NCBI GenBank assembly: GCA_004102805.1
Contig: SCEG01000014.1
Location: forward strand, 1-57,661
DNA length: 57,661 bases
Source of the DNA: Muribaculaceae bacterium Isolate-002 (NCI)
GTDB lineage: Bacteria > Bacteroidota > Bacteroidia > Bacteroidales > Muribaculaceae
Direction of reading: 5' to 3'
Numbering within the stretch: position 1 is the stretch's first letter; every line of letters begins with the position of its first letter. The notes below the pieces were generated by a model, which was not told the origin of the DNA, did no database searches, and was given only the letters and a program-made list of their open reading frames with translations. Shown piece after piece: positions 35,335 to 44,238 of the stretch. Made by a program: the position numbers and the translations under genes.

Positions 35335-37014
35335 TTACATGGACATGGCAGAATCAGCGGCCCATGTTACGTCTACGACGACGCATGAGTCGACAGCAGC
35401 AGAGTCGACAATCTCGACATTCCGCGACGCGGGAGCACCCCCCCAGCCGCTTCTGGATATCTTGAGCGTAACGGTATCGTAGCCGTTGCCGGTCACACTG
35501 TTGTCTCCGCCAAAACTAACGCCATATTTCGAGCTTAGGGCGTCCGCCAGACGCTCAGGCAGATCTTCGCGGTATTTGCCGGAATAGAATTTCAATGCAA
35601 GAGTGAAGGAGTCGACACGCGATTCGGGATTGAAGCTCCAGGTGTAATATGAGGCATAGGGAGTGGAGTCATACACGATATTGTTGTCGGAACCCAGTGT
35701 GAGCGACGACACATAAAAATACCTGAAATCAGTACTCAGATTGACACTGAGCGAAAGGTCGCCACGATACCATTCGGTAGAACGCGACGAATCGACATAA
35801 CGGCTCATCAGCGATCCGAACGGATATGCGCTCAGACCATTGGCGTCAAACAAGCTGAGCAGGTTGCGTGTGACAGCATCATAATCATAATAGTCGGAAT
35901 AGACCGTATTCAGATACACATGTCCTTTGTATCTCTCCATATCATCGCCATGCGTCTCGCCTGAATAGTCGCACATCTCATATTCGTCGTCATCATTGTC
36001 TCTTGTGATAAGTTCGAACCCGAAATCAAAAATCTTGCTAAGGGTATATGGATAGCCAATTGCAGAATTCGTATTGTCGCGAAGTCTCTCTGTGTCTCCG
36101 TTGACATTGACATACATTACCTTACCGTCACGCCCTGCGAGAAATTTTCCATTGGCAAGCAATTCAATTCCGTCATACTTGGCCCGCACTTTTATCTCGC
36201 CGTCAAATGTCATGACACCGGCCTTATAGTCACTGTTGGCAAACACTACATATCGGTCATTCCAGACATAGACTTCACGCACCGAGCGCGGAAGCATCGT
36301 CAGCTCACCCTTCGTATCCACCATGGCATATCGGGAGTCATCATCATCTTCAATCTCCACACAGGTGTAACCGTCGATAAAAAAACCTGACGCTGATATA
36401 TCTCTATTGATTTCGGCTATTTCATTTCCGTTGCGGTCAATTATGACCCATTTGCCGGAATTAATATCTTTTACGAGAGCCTCGTCGGAAACAAAAGTCA
36501 TCATATCTTCATATTTCGGCTCGATGACAACGTTGCCCTGAGCGTCGACAGCTCCCCATTTGTCATCAGAAGTGCGGAATGCGCAGCGTCCGTTGACAAA
36601 CATGTTGGCGGCAGCCTCAACTGAAACGCCGTCGACATCATCAAGAGTGAATTTCACGTTACCCTTGTCGTCGACAAACGTTATATGCTCTCCGGGGTGC
36701 ACCACCGCCATCACACCGTCGTTGAAAAAACCGCAGTCTTTCAGACCGGTAAGGTCACCCACCGGACGCGGAGACTTTTCGGCTTTGTAAACCGAATAGC
36801 CATCGCCCTCCTCGACAAAGAAATATCCGTTGACAACAGCTGACGGACGGTTTTCGAACTCGTCGGTGAAAAGAAAATCGCCTCTGGCATCGATAAGTCC
36901 CCAGTTTTTGTCGCCATCGGCAACGGCTGGCATGTAACTTATTTCAGGCCGTCCCGAACAGGAGGCAATGCCGACAGCTATTGCAGCGGCTGCAAGAATG
37001 TGTAATGTTTTCAT
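35335..37014 (-). CDS. WG-repeat lipoprotein
   Basis: A 559-residue protein with a lipoprotein signal (lipobox ending in Cys19, IASCSG). Residues about 35-330 contain at least six WG-type repeats (KNWGLIDARGDFLFTDEF, DKWGAVDAQGNVVIEPKY, KWVIIDRNGNEI, YAMVDTKGELTML, AGVMTFDGEIKVRAKYDG, KVMYVNVNGDTERL), expected to fold as a beta-propeller-like or solenoid surface. The last 200 residues are a separate domain without WG repeats (FDFGFELITRDND... LTLGSDNNIVYDS) that I do not recognise. Function of the family is unknown. It lies between rluA and the ArnT-like gene on the same strand, so it may be carried on the same transcript without a shared job. Confidence 0.8.
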   Translation of the reverse strand: MKTLHILAAAAIAVGIASCSGRPEISYMPAVADGDKNWGLIDARGDFLFTDEFENRPSAVVNGYFFVEEGDGYSVYKAEKSPRPVGDLTGLKDCGFFNDGVMAVVHPGEHITFVDDKGNVKFTLDDVDGVSVEAAANMFVNGRCAFRTSDDKWGAVDAQGNVVIEPKYEDMMTFVSDEALVKDINSGKWVIIDRNGNEIAEINRDISASGFFIDGYTCVEIEDDDDSRYAMVDTKGELTMLPRSVREVYVWNDRYVVFANSDYKAGVMTFDGEIKVRAKYDGIELLANGKFLAGRDGKVMYVNVNGDTERLRDNTNSAIGYPYTLSKIFDFGFELITRDNDDDEYEMCDYSGETHGDDMERYKGHVYLNTVYSDYYDYDAVTRNLLSLFDANGLSAYPFGSLMSRYVDSSRSTEWYRGDLSLSVNLSTDFRYFYVSSLTLGSDNNIVYDSTPYASYYTWSFNPESRVDSFTLALKFYSGKYREDLPERLADALSSKYGVSFGGDNSVTGNGYDTVTLKISRSGWGGAPASRNVEIVDSAAVDSCVVVDVTWAADSAMSM

Positions 37015-37055
37015 CGGTTCAAATTATGAGATTAGTGTGTTGTCGGATATTGGCG

Positions 37056-37976
37056 TCAGTTCACCATCTTTAGAAAAGAAGCGGGAACCGGAGTTGAAAA
37101 ATTCATTTCATGACGGCTTACGGGATGCACGAAACGCAGAGTGCGCGCATGCAGAGCCAGGCGGTGTATCGGACTCGAGGCTGCGCCATAACGGCGGTCG
37201 CCGGTGATGGGGTGGCCTATATGCTTCATGTGCACTCGTATCTGGTTTTTGCGGCCTGTGTCGAGTTCAAGCTCCATCAGAGTGTATCCGTTCTTGCGGC
37301 GCAGCACCTTGTAGCGTGTGACCGCGAGCTGCCCTTCGGCGGGATTTTCGGTGACGTAGACTTCATATTTTGAATTTTCGGCCAGATAAGTGCGTATCAC
37401 CCCCTCGTCATTCTCGACAGTGCCTTCCACAACGGCCACATACGTGCGGTTGAGCACCATATTGTTCCAGTTGTGCTGCATCGACTCCTTGGCTTTCACA
37501 TTTTTGGCAAACATCATCAGTCCGGAAGTGTCGCGGTCGAGACGGTGCACGATAAATATTTTCTGACGCGGGTCGACCCATTTGACATACTCCTTGAGTA
37601 TGGAGTAGGCGGTGCCTTCCTTCACTTTGTCATTGCCCATCGACAGGAGTCCGTAGCCTTTGTTGACAACGATGACATCCTCATCCTCGTGCACAATCTT
37701 AAGACGACGGTTGTAAAACCGCGGGAACTCGCGCGTAAGGTTCACATATACCGTATCGTCCGTGCTCAGAGGCAGGTCAAACTGCGTGACGACCTCGTCG
37801 TTGACCTTCACCTGATTGTGGCGCAGAAGCTCCTTGACTGTGGTGCGCTTGCGCTGCGGCATCGACGCGAACAGAAAATCGAGCAGACGAGTCTCGCCGG
37901 CCGGAGTATATGATTCTATCACATCGGGAACAAAGCGACGACGCTCCGCTCCCGGTTTTGCTTTAAGTGGTTTCAT
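37056..37976 (-). CDS. RluA-family pseudouridine synthase
   Basis: A 306-residue RNA-modifying enzyme. Residues about 28-80 form an S4-like RNA-binding domain (LLDFLFASMPQRKRTTVKEL, then HNQVKVNDEVV). The catalytic domain has FIVHRLDRDTSGLMMFAKN with catalytic Asp147, and the GRKNQIRVHMKHIGHPITGD motif. Which RNA and uridine it modifies cannot be told (RluA, RluC and RluD types share these motifs). It starts 6 bases after the topA stop, so the two are cotranscribed. Confidence 0.92.
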   Translation of the reverse strand: MKPLKAKPGAERRRFVPDVIESYTPAGETRLLDFLFASMPQRKRTTVKELLRHNQVKVNDEVVTQFDLPLSTDDTVYVNLTREFPRFYNRRLKIVHEDEDVIVVNKGYGLLSMGNDKVKEGTAYSILKEYVKWVDPRQKIFIVHRLDRDTSGLMMFAKNVKAKESMQHNWNNMVLNRTYVAVVEGTVENDEGVIRTYLAENSKYEVYVTENPAEGQLAVTRYKVLRRKNGYTLMELELDTGRKNQIRVHMKHIGHPITGDRRYGAASSPIHRLALHARTLRFVHPVSRHEMNFSTPVPASFLKMVN

Positions 37977-37982
37977 TTCAAA

Positions 37983-40334
37983 TTATTTTTTGCGTGCGGC
38001 GCGGCGGGGAGCCTTTTTGGGGGCGGCGTCCTGCGCTGCTATTATCTCGCGGCATTCCTCGAGGGTAAGCGCGGCGGGGTCGGTCACCGTCTTGGGTATC
38101 TTGTAGTTATTTTTGTTGCAGGCGATATACACTCCGTAGCGTCCGTTCAATATCTGCACGTCGGCATCCTCGTCAAATGTCCTAACGATACGTTTCTGTG
38201 CCTCCGAGCGCTTTTCGTCGATCAGTGATATAGCCTGGTCGATGGTGATTTCCTCGGGCGCGATATCCTTGGGTATGGAAGTGAAAGCGCCGGCATGCTT
38301 TATGTAGGGTCCGAAGCGGCCTACGGCAACCGTGACGTCGGCACCTTCGTATTCACCGATAAGACGAGGGAATTCAAACAGTTTCAGGGCATCCTCCAGA
38401 GTGATGGTCTGCACCGATTGGCCTTTGAGCAGCGATGCGAAACGCGGCTTTTCATCCTTGTCGCCTTCGCCGACCTGCACGAGCGGTCCGAAACGGCCTA
38501 TCTTGACACTGACAGGCTTGCCTGAGACAGGGTCAGTGCCGAGCACGCGCTCGCCGACCTTGTGCTCCAGACGCATTGACATGGCGTTGTCGACCACCGG
38601 ATGGAAATCCTTGTAGAAGCTGGCAATCTCATCGTTCCACACAAGCTGACCCTCGGCTATGTCGTCAAACTTCTGCTCAATCCTCGCTGTGAAGTTATAA
38701 TCGAGGATATCGGGGAAATATTCGGTAAGGAAGTCGTTGACCACCACGCCTATATCGGTCGGCATGAGTTTGCCTTTCTCGGCGCCTGCGGTCTCGGTGA
38801 CGGTGCGGCGCGATATCTTGCCGTCGCGCAGCGTGAGCACCGACACTTCGCGCTGAGTGCCGGGACGGTCGCCTCGCTCCACATATTCGCGCTGCTGTAT
38901 GGTTGATATTGTAGGGGCGTAGGTCGACGGACGGCCGATGCCGAGTTCTTCCATTTTCTTGACAAGCGATGCCTCGGTGTAGCGCAACGGCTGTGAGGTG
39001 AAACGCTGCGCAGCGGTCATGTCGCCCGGTCTGAGCACCTCTCCGGCGGCAACGTCCGGAAGCAACGACTGCTCACTGTCAGCCTCCTCGTCATCGCGGC
39101 CCTCCATATATACTTTGAGAAAACCGTCAAACTTGATTACTTCGCCTGTGGCTACGAAACGGCCGTCGACAGGCAATTTGGCGGGACCCCCCGAGCGGGC
39201 TATGCGCTCGATGTCAATTGTGGTCTTTTCAAGAAGCGCATCGGCCATCTGCGAGGCAATCGTACGCTTCCAGATGAGACCGTAGAGACGTTTTTCCTGT
39301 GCCGTTCCGTCGATTGTGTGACGGTCGATATATGTCGGGCGTATGGCCTCGTGGGCCTCCTGCGCGCCTTTGGCAGATGTGTGGTAGTGGCGCACCTTCA
39401 GATATTGCTCTCCGATATTCTCGGTTATCTCTTTGGATATGGTGTTGATTGCGAGCGACGACAGATTGACTGAGTCGGTACGCATGTAGGTGATATGTCC
39501 GGCTTCGTAGAGACGCTGGGCAATCATCATGGTCTGCGACACGGTGAACCCGAGTTTGCGTGCCGCCTCCTGCTGGAGGGTAGAGGTGGTGAACGGAGGC
39601 GCGGGCGATTTCTTCAGCGGCTTCACGTTGATGTCGCCCACGGCGAAGTCAGATCCGGCACATGCTTCAAGAAACTCTTCGGCCGTTTTCATGTCGGGAA
39701 GACGATGGGAGAACTCGGTGCGCAGGCGCGAATTTCCGGCATGGAAGTCGGCGGTCAGACGCACATACTGTTCAGGGACAAAGCTCTTTATCTCATTCTC
39801 GCGCTCCACAATAAGCCTGACAGCCACCGATTGCACGCGACCGGCCGAAAGCGCCGGCTTTATCTTTTTCCACAACACCGGCGACAGTTCGAAACCAACA
39901 ATGCGGTCGAGCACGCGCCGCGCCTGCTGTGCGTCAACAAGATTGATGTCGATGCCGCGCGGATTGTCAATAGCGTTGAGGATGGCGTTTTTGGTGATTT
40001 CATGAAACACGATGCGGCGTGTCTTTGCCGGATCAAGCTTCAACACCTCGAAAAGATGCCATGCAATAGCCTCTCCCTCGCGGTCCTCATCGGAAGCAAG
40101 CCATACGATATCAGCCTGCGAGGCCGCTTTTTTCAGTTCGGCGACAAGCTGCGACTTATCCGACGGGATTTCGTAGAGCGGCGCAAAGTTATTGTCGACA
40201 TCGATACTGAAATTCTTTTTCTTCAGGTCACGGATGTGGCCGTAGCTCGACATGACCTTATAGTCGGGACCGAGAAATTTTTCTATGGTCTTTGCTTTTG
40301 CGGGAGACTCTACTATAACGAGGTTTTTAATCAT
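37983..40334 (-). CDS. topA: DNA topoisomerase I
   Basis: Type IA topoisomerase that relaxes negative supercoils. The 783-residue protein has the Toprim domain (NLVIVESPAKAKTIEKFLG at 4-22; DEDREGEAIAWHL near 82-94) and the active-site Tyr283 in HITYMRTDSVNLSS. Instead of C-terminal zinc fingers it carries topoisomerase C-terminal repeats (for example RFGPLVQVGEGDKDEKPRFA, VAVGRFGPYIKHAGAF, NGRYGVYIACNKNNYKIP) and ends in a lysine/arginine tail (KKAPRRAARKK). This arrangement is usual in Bacteroidetes. A -7 box lies about 74 bases upstream. Confidence 0.97.
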   Translation of the reverse strand: MIKNLVIVESPAKAKTIEKFLGPDYKVMSSYGHIRDLKKKNFSIDVDNNFAPLYEIPSDKSQLVAELKKAASQADIVWLASDEDREGEAIAWHLFEVLKLDPAKTRRIVFHEITKNAILNAIDNPRGIDINLVDAQQARRVLDRIVGFELSPVLWKKIKPALSAGRVQSVAVRLIVERENEIKSFVPEQYVRLTADFHAGNSRLRTEFSHRLPDMKTAEEFLEACAGSDFAVGDINVKPLKKSPAPPFTTSTLQQEAARKLGFTVSQTMMIAQRLYEAGHITYMRTDSVNLSSLAINTISKEITENIGEQYLKVRHYHTSAKGAQEAHEAIRPTYIDRHTIDGTAQEKRLYGLIWKRTIASQMADALLEKTTIDIERIARSGGPAKLPVDGRFVATGEVIKFDGFLKVYMEGRDDEEADSEQSLLPDVAAGEVLRPGDMTAAQRFTSQPLRYTEASLVKKMEELGIGRPSTYAPTISTIQQREYVERGDRPGTQREVSVLTLRDGKISRRTVTETAGAEKGKLMPTDIGVVVNDFLTEYFPDILDYNFTARIEQKFDDIAEGQLVWNDEIASFYKDFHPVVDNAMSMRLEHKVGERVLGTDPVSGKPVSVKIGRFGPLVQVGEGDKDEKPRFASLLKGQSVQTITLEDALKLFEFPRLIGEYEGADVTVAVGRFGPYIKHAGAFTSIPKDIAPEEITIDQAISLIDEKRSEAQKRIVRTFDEDADVQILNGRYGVYIACNKNNYKIPKTVTDPAALTLEECREIIAAQDAAPKKAPRRAARKK

Positions 40335-40407
40335 AATACTCTATATATTACACTATTGCATACGCGTCAAAGGGGAAACGGGTCGCGCTTCTCCTTGTAA
40401 TCAACCG

Positions 40408-40415
40408 CAAATGTA
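40408..40415 (-). promoter_or_regulatory. -7 promoter element of topA-rluA
   Basis: TACATTTG on the minus strand fits TAnnTTTG, 73 bases before the topA start. The -33 box is not evident. Confidence 0.45.
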
Positions 40416-40445
40416 CAAAAAAAGTTGTATATCTTGATTTTAAAT

Positions 40446-41195
40446 TCATTTTTTTCGCACAAGCGGCCACCGGAAAGACTTGAGTCTCGCCATCAGCTCT
40501 TTCTCGCGTCCGCCGAGATAAGCGTCGCATACCTGATGGAAACGCGCGCTGTGGTTAAGCTCAGAAAGATGAGCCAGTTCGTGGCATATCACATAGTCAC
40601 GAAGCTCCTGCGGAAGAAACAGATTCATATATGACAGCTTGATGATGCCGTTAGCGTCGCATTGTCCCAGAATGCGGCAGCCTGATGATATCTGCCACCC
40701 TGAGGGACGACAGCCGTGCATGGCGGCAAGCGCTCTGGCTCTCGGCAGCAATATCGACGGGGCATTCTTGCGCGCGATGACCTTGAGTGCATTCGACACA
40801 TGGAGCGAAGTCTCCCCGTCGTCAAAATCAAAAGCAGACCCAACCGACACGACAGCGCGTCCCTCCTCCTTCTGACCGGCGAAAATGCCGTCGGGACGCA
40901 TCTGCTGCCTGACAATGGTTATTTCCAGACCGTCAAGTCTGATTGTCTGCCCGTCGTGGAAACACACGTCGCCGGTTTTCCTGACAGACAGCAGACGCGG
41001 CGACAGCCTGTCGAGCGCTTCAAGAGCGTCTTTGTCGGAAGCAATGGCAGGCGCCGTGAGGCTGACACGCCCCATGCCCCACCGGGCTATAAACCGGCGC
41101 GCGTTAGGCTTGAATGTCACCAACACGTCGCCCAATTCTTTATGAACAAGTATTTTCTGCACTGTTTTTCCCCTTATAAACCGTCTGTTATTCAA
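40446..41195 (-). CDS. YgjP-like metal-dependent hydrolase (SprT-like fold)
   Basis: A small zinc-binding protein of the YgjP/WLM-type family (once DUF45). The zinc motif HELAHLSELNHSARFH lies near the C terminus (His205, Glu206, His209, then His215/His220). The N-terminal part (VQKILVHKELGDVLVTFKPN, then ARRFIARWG) matches the family's beta-hairpin start. No ATG is available at the front: translation starts from TTG at 41195, three bases after the nadK stop, or from GTG at 41162, which would fit the family's usual N terminus. A YgjP member has been reported as UTP pyrophosphatase, but others are called proteases; I leave the activity open. It directly abuts nadK, so they are coupled. Confidence 0.82.
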   Translation of the reverse strand: MNNRRFIRGKTVQKILVHKELGDVLVTFKPNARRFIARWGMGRVSLTAPAIASDKDALEALDRLSPRLLSVRKTGDVCFHDGQTIRLDGLEITIVRQQMRPDGIFAGQKEEGRAVVSVGSAFDFDDGETSLHVSNALKVIARKNAPSILLPRARALAAMHGCRPSGWQISSGCRILGQCDANGIIKLSYMNLFLPQELRDYVICHELAHLSELNHSARFHQVCDAYLGGREKELMARLKSFRWPLVRKK

Positions 41196-42080
41196 TCAGT
41201 CGATGGCCGACGCACCCCATAACAGCTTGCGGCGCAGCGTATCGAAGAAATTATGCCCCGGGCGGCACACTGTCCTCACCACGAAAGACGCCCGGGAGAG
41301 ATATATGTCGGTGCCGCACGGCAGATTGACCGACCTTCCGTCGAGACTTATTCGGAACGAAGGTGTGCGCGACGACACTTTCAGCACGAGCAGCGACGAG
41401 TCATCAACCACAAGAGGACGCATCGTAAGCGAATGCGCCGCCACCGGCGAGAGTACGAAACTCGGAGAGCGCGGCTGCACAATCGGGCCTCCGACCGACA
41501 GATTGTAGCCTGTCGAACCGGTCGGCGTCGACACAATAAGTCCGTCGCAGAGATAGTCGGCCAGGCGGGCGCGGTCGATGCGGGCATCGATGGTTATCAT
41601 CGACGCTGTGTCTTTCTTCAGCACAGCCACTTCATTGATGGCGTATGGCCATGTGTCGAGCGTGCCGCCTATAAGGTCGACCCGCAGAAGCGAGCGGTTT
41701 TCTATTTCATAATTGACGAGTTTGTGCACGATGACAGCATCTGCCGCTTCCTTTATGGTGAACGGAGCGAGAAAACCGAGGCGCCCGGTATTGACTCCTA
41801 TAATAGGTATCTCCGTGTCGGCCACCCACTGCGCCGTGCGCAGGAAAGTGCCGTCGCCGCCTATGCTCAGCGCCACGTCGGCCGAGAAACCGGGGTCGGA
41901 AGTCACTTCGGCCGAAACCACAGCCCGCGCGAAATTACCGCCGAGATTTGACACGAGATAATCGTAAAGCTTGCGGTGAATGACGAGCCGGTCGCCATTC
42001 TCGATGAGACTGACCACAAGTTTCGCGATATCACCGACATGAGAATCCTGATGACGGCTTCCGTAGAGAGCGACTTTCAT
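41196..42080 (-). CDS. nadK: NAD kinase
   Basis: Phosphorylates NAD to NADP, the only source of NADP. The 294-residue protein has the SIGGDGTFLR motif (72-81, with the diglyceride-kinase-fold GGDG), GVNTGRLGFLAPF, the NE-containing YAINEVAVLKKD motif and TPTGSTGYNLSVGGPIV, which forms the NAD site. Length is normal. It follows the ACT-domain gene by 67 bases and overlaps none of it; the ygjP-like start codon directly follows its stop. Confidence 0.97.
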   Translation of the reverse strand: MKVALYGSRHQDSHVGDIAKLVVSLIENGDRLVIHRKLYDYLVSNLGGNFARAVVSAEVTSDPGFSADVALSIGGDGTFLRTAQWVADTEIPIIGVNTGRLGFLAPFTIKEAADAVIVHKLVNYEIENRSLLRVDLIGGTLDTWPYAINEVAVLKKDTASMITIDARIDRARLADYLCDGLIVSTPTGSTGYNLSVGGPIVQPRSPSFVLSPVAAHSLTMRPLVVDDSSLLVLKVSSRTPSFRISLDGRSVNLPCGTDIYLSRASFVVRTVCRPGHNFFDTLRRKLLWGASAID

Positions 42081-42147
42081 AATTATGATGGTTTTAAGCG
42101 TTCATTTTTCAAAGTGTCATGCGACATCGTCACGAAGCGGCTACAGA

Positions 42148-42486
42148 TCATATCTCGAGATAGCGCAGCAGCTCGTTGGCTCGGCTGCGTGCCAGCTCTG
42201 CGTCAGGGTCATATTCCTCAGGCGACACAATCTCCAGAACATCATATCCGAACCGACGCAGCGAACGCGCCACCGACGACGCATTGCGATGGTCGACCCT
42301 TAGCGCAACCTGAAGCTCACCGGCCGGAGTCCGGTCAGCGAGGAGATTGAGATTGATGACATGGGCGTCGCAATCTTCGACGGCGCGCGCAATCATCGAA
42401 GCCGAATAATCCTGCGGCCTGCACGCGAGCACCAGAGTGGAAGCATCAGGCGAATGAGGGAAAAGTATGTCCTGAGTCAAATCCAA
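42148..42486 (-). CDS. ACT-domain protein, probable remnant of a CBS-ACT protein
   Basis: A 112-residue open frame without an ATG at its front: the first possible start is TTG at 42486 and an in-frame stop (TAA at 42508-42510) lies just upstream. The sequence ILFPHSPDASTLVLACRPQD, YSASMIARAVEDCDAHVINL, then LRRFGYDVLEI... ELLRYLEI resembles the C-terminal ACT-like half of the roughly 220-residue CBS-domain protein that, from memory, lies beside nadK and across from pdxJ in Bacteroides. The N-terminal CBS pair is absent and there is no trace of it in the AT-rich DNA upstream. A plausible -7 box (42570-42577) suggests it is still expressed. It is either a shortened working ACT protein or a decaying gene. 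Confidence 0.6.
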   Translation of the reverse strand: MDLTQDILFPHSPDASTLVLACRPQDYSASMIARAVEDCDAHVINLNLLADRTPAGELQVALRVDHRNASSVARSLRRFGYDVLEIVSPEEYDPDAELARSRANELLRYLEI

Positions 42487-42519
42487 TTGCCAAGAAAGGT
42501 TAAATTTTAAACGATATAT

Positions 42520-42550
42520 TTTGATTTATAGCCTAATCTGACTAATTTTG
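42520..42550 (+). promoter_or_regulatory. Promoter of the pdxJ-exbB-exbD-tonB cluster
   Basis: TTTG (42520-42523), 19-base spacer, TAATTTTG (42543-42550): a full Bacteroidetes promoter. The pdxJ start codon lies about 100 bases downstream. Confidence 0.7.
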
Positions 42551-42560
42551 TAGTCAGATT
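42535..42560. promoter_or_regulatory. 10-bp inverted repeat over the pdxJ -7 box (candidate operator)
   Basis: AATCTGACTA (42535-42544) and TAGTCAGATT (42551-42560) are perfect inverted repeats around ATTTTG. The -7 box TAATTTTG lies inside, so a protein bound here would block the promoter. The repeat would also sit at the very 5' end of a leftward transcript starting near 42563, where it could form a hairpin. Confidence 0.55.
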
Positions 42561-42569
42561 TTCGATTTA

Positions 42570-42577
42570 CAAATTTA
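42570..42577 (-). promoter_or_regulatory. -7 promoter element of the ACT-nadK-ygjP run
   Basis: TAAATTTG on the minus strand, with TTG at 42601-42603 23 bases upstream. It would place transcription start near 42563, about 77 bases before the TTG start of the ACT gene. Confidence 0.5.
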
Positions 42578-42651
42578 CGAATAAAATCGCTAATGCGTGG
42601 CAATATTTCGTAAATGTAGATAATTTTTATTTATTTTTAAGTTAGACGGCA

Positions 42652-43371
42652 ATGACAACCAGTCTGAGTGTCAATATCAATAAAATAGCCACGCTGCGCA
42701 ACGCGCGCGGCGAAAACAACCCCGACCTGCTGAAAGTAGCGCTTGACTGCGAGCGCTTCGGCGCCGACGGCATCACAGTGCATCCGCGCCCCGACGAGCG
42801 CCATATCAGGCGCGCCGACGTCTATCAGCTGCGCCCGGCACTGAAATCGGAATTCAACATCGAGGGCTATCCTTCGAATGAATTCATGGATCTGGTGCTC
42901 AAAGTGAAGCCGGCGCAAGTCACTCTGGTGCCCGATTCTCCCGATGCCCTGACATCGTCGGCCGGCTGGAAGGTGAGCGAGCATTTCGACTTCCTGACAT
43001 CGATTGTCAACTCCCTGCATGAGGCCGGAATACGCTCTTCGATATTCGTGTCGACTGACATCGACGAGATAATGCTCGCAGCCAAGACAGGGACCGACCG
43101 CGTGGAGCTCTACACCAAGCCCTACGCCGATCTATTCTTCACCAATCCCGAAAAGGCCGTGGCGCCCTTCGTAGAGGCATCACGCGCAGCCCACAAGGCC
43201 GGACTCGGTGTCAATGCCGGTCACGACCTCAGCCTGCAAAACCTGCGTTATTTCGCGCAGTCGGTGCCGTTTCTCAACGAAGTGTCGATAGGCCATGCCC
43301 TCATCTGCGACGCGCTCTATATGGGTCTCGCCGAGACGATACGCAGCTACAAGGACTGCCTGACGAAGTGA
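42652..43371 (+). CDS. pdxJ: Pyridoxine 5'-phosphate synthase
   Basis: Last step of DXP-dependent vitamin B6 synthesis: joins 3-amino-2-oxopropyl phosphate with deoxyxylulose phosphate. The 239-residue TIM barrel has the family's start [20 protein letters not shown] (residues 3-22, listed in part), then [20 protein letters not shown] (about 41-60) with the catalytic His, [16 protein letters not shown] and [15 protein letters not shown]. First gene of a plus-strand cluster with exbB, exbD and tonB, an arrangement common in Bacteroidales. Confidence 0.97.
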   Translation: MTTSLSVNINKIATLRNARGENNPDLLKVALDCERFGADGITVHPRPDERHIRRADVYQLRPALKSEFNIEGYPSNEFMDLVLKVKPAQVTLVPDSPDALTSSAGWKVSEHFDFLTSIVNSLHEAGIRSSIFVSTDIDEIMLAAKTGTDRVELYTKPYADLFFTNPEKAVAPFVEASRAAHKAGLGVNAGHDLSLQNLRYFAQSVPFLNEVSIGHALICDALYMGLAETIRSYKDCLTK

Positions 43372-43468
43372 CAACCTGAACGGGCTGAGCGCTCCGCATC
43401 GCCCGGATCTACTCTATGCCCGCAAATCAATCTTTCAATCCCATAAAATCACGAACCAATAACCGATA

Positions 43469-44224
43469 ATGCTTACACTCACCATCCCCACAGCCGGCAA
43501 CGAATTCGTTGACACCGTATCATCAATGGCGCCGGACGCCGCAGCAACAATGGCCGACACAACCTCAACAGCCGTCGACACGGCAGTCGGTGCAGCCCCC
43601 GTGGCATCACTCTCATTCTGGGACCTCTGCATGCAGGGCGGCATACTGATGATACCTATCGGAGTGCTGCTGCTGCTCAGCATCTACTTCTTCATCGAGC
43701 GCTGGCTCGTGATACGCGCGGCCAACCGCAACGACGACACATTCATGCGCCGCATCAAGGATTATATCCACGAAGGCGAGATTGAAAGCGCGCTCAACCT
43801 GTGCAAGAATGTGGGGACCCCCTACGCCCGCCTCATCAGCAAAGGCATCTCCCGCATAGGACGCCCGATGAACGATGTGCTCGTAGCAATCGAAAACACC
43901 GGCAACATCGAGATTTCAAAACTGTCGAAAGGCCTCCCCTGGCTCGCCACTACAGCTTCAGGCGCTCCGATGCTCGGCTTCCTCGGCACGGTAATCGGTA
44001 TGGTGCAGGCATTCTACAACATATCGGCACAGGGCTCAAGCGCCGACATCGCCACCTTCTCAGGAGGCATCTACACCGCTCTTGTCACAACGATAGCCGG
44101 TCTGATTGTCGGCATCGTGGCACTCTTCGCCTACAATATCCTTGTGGCTAAAATCAACAATGTCATGACCTCGCTCGAGGGCAAGACGATGGAGTTCATG
44201 GACCTTCTCAACGAACCCGCCTAA
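43469..44224 (+). CDS. exbB: ExbB/TolQ/MotA family proton channel
   Basis: Inner-membrane part of the motor that uses proton flow to drive TonB. The 251-residue protein has an extended N terminus, a first hydrophobic segment at about 50-75 (GGILMIPIGVLLLLSIYFFI), a cytoplasmic loop, and two more segments (about 160-180 and 205-225). The conserved LPWLATTASGAPMLGFLGTV and FSGGIYTALVTTIAGLIVGI motifs surround the channel. Followed after 14 bases by exbD. Confidence 0.94.
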   Translation: MLTLTIPTAGNEFVDTVSSMAPDAAATMADTTSTAVDTAVGAAPVASLSFWDLCMQGGILMIPIGVLLLLSIYFFIERWLVIRAANRNDDTFMRRIKDYIHEGEIESALNLCKNVGTPYARLISKGISRIGRPMNDVLVAIENTGNIEISKLSKGLPWLATTASGAPMLGFLGTVIGMVQAFYNISAQGSSADIATFSGGIYTALVTTIAGLIVGIVALFAYNILVAKINNVMTSLEGKTMEFMDLLNEPA

Positions 44225-44238
44225 TTCCCCGCAAAATC

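Noticed and set aside
39495..40400. 301-residue open frame opposite topA
   Set aside because: Antisense shadow of topA; runs past the topA start into its promoter and shows no family features.
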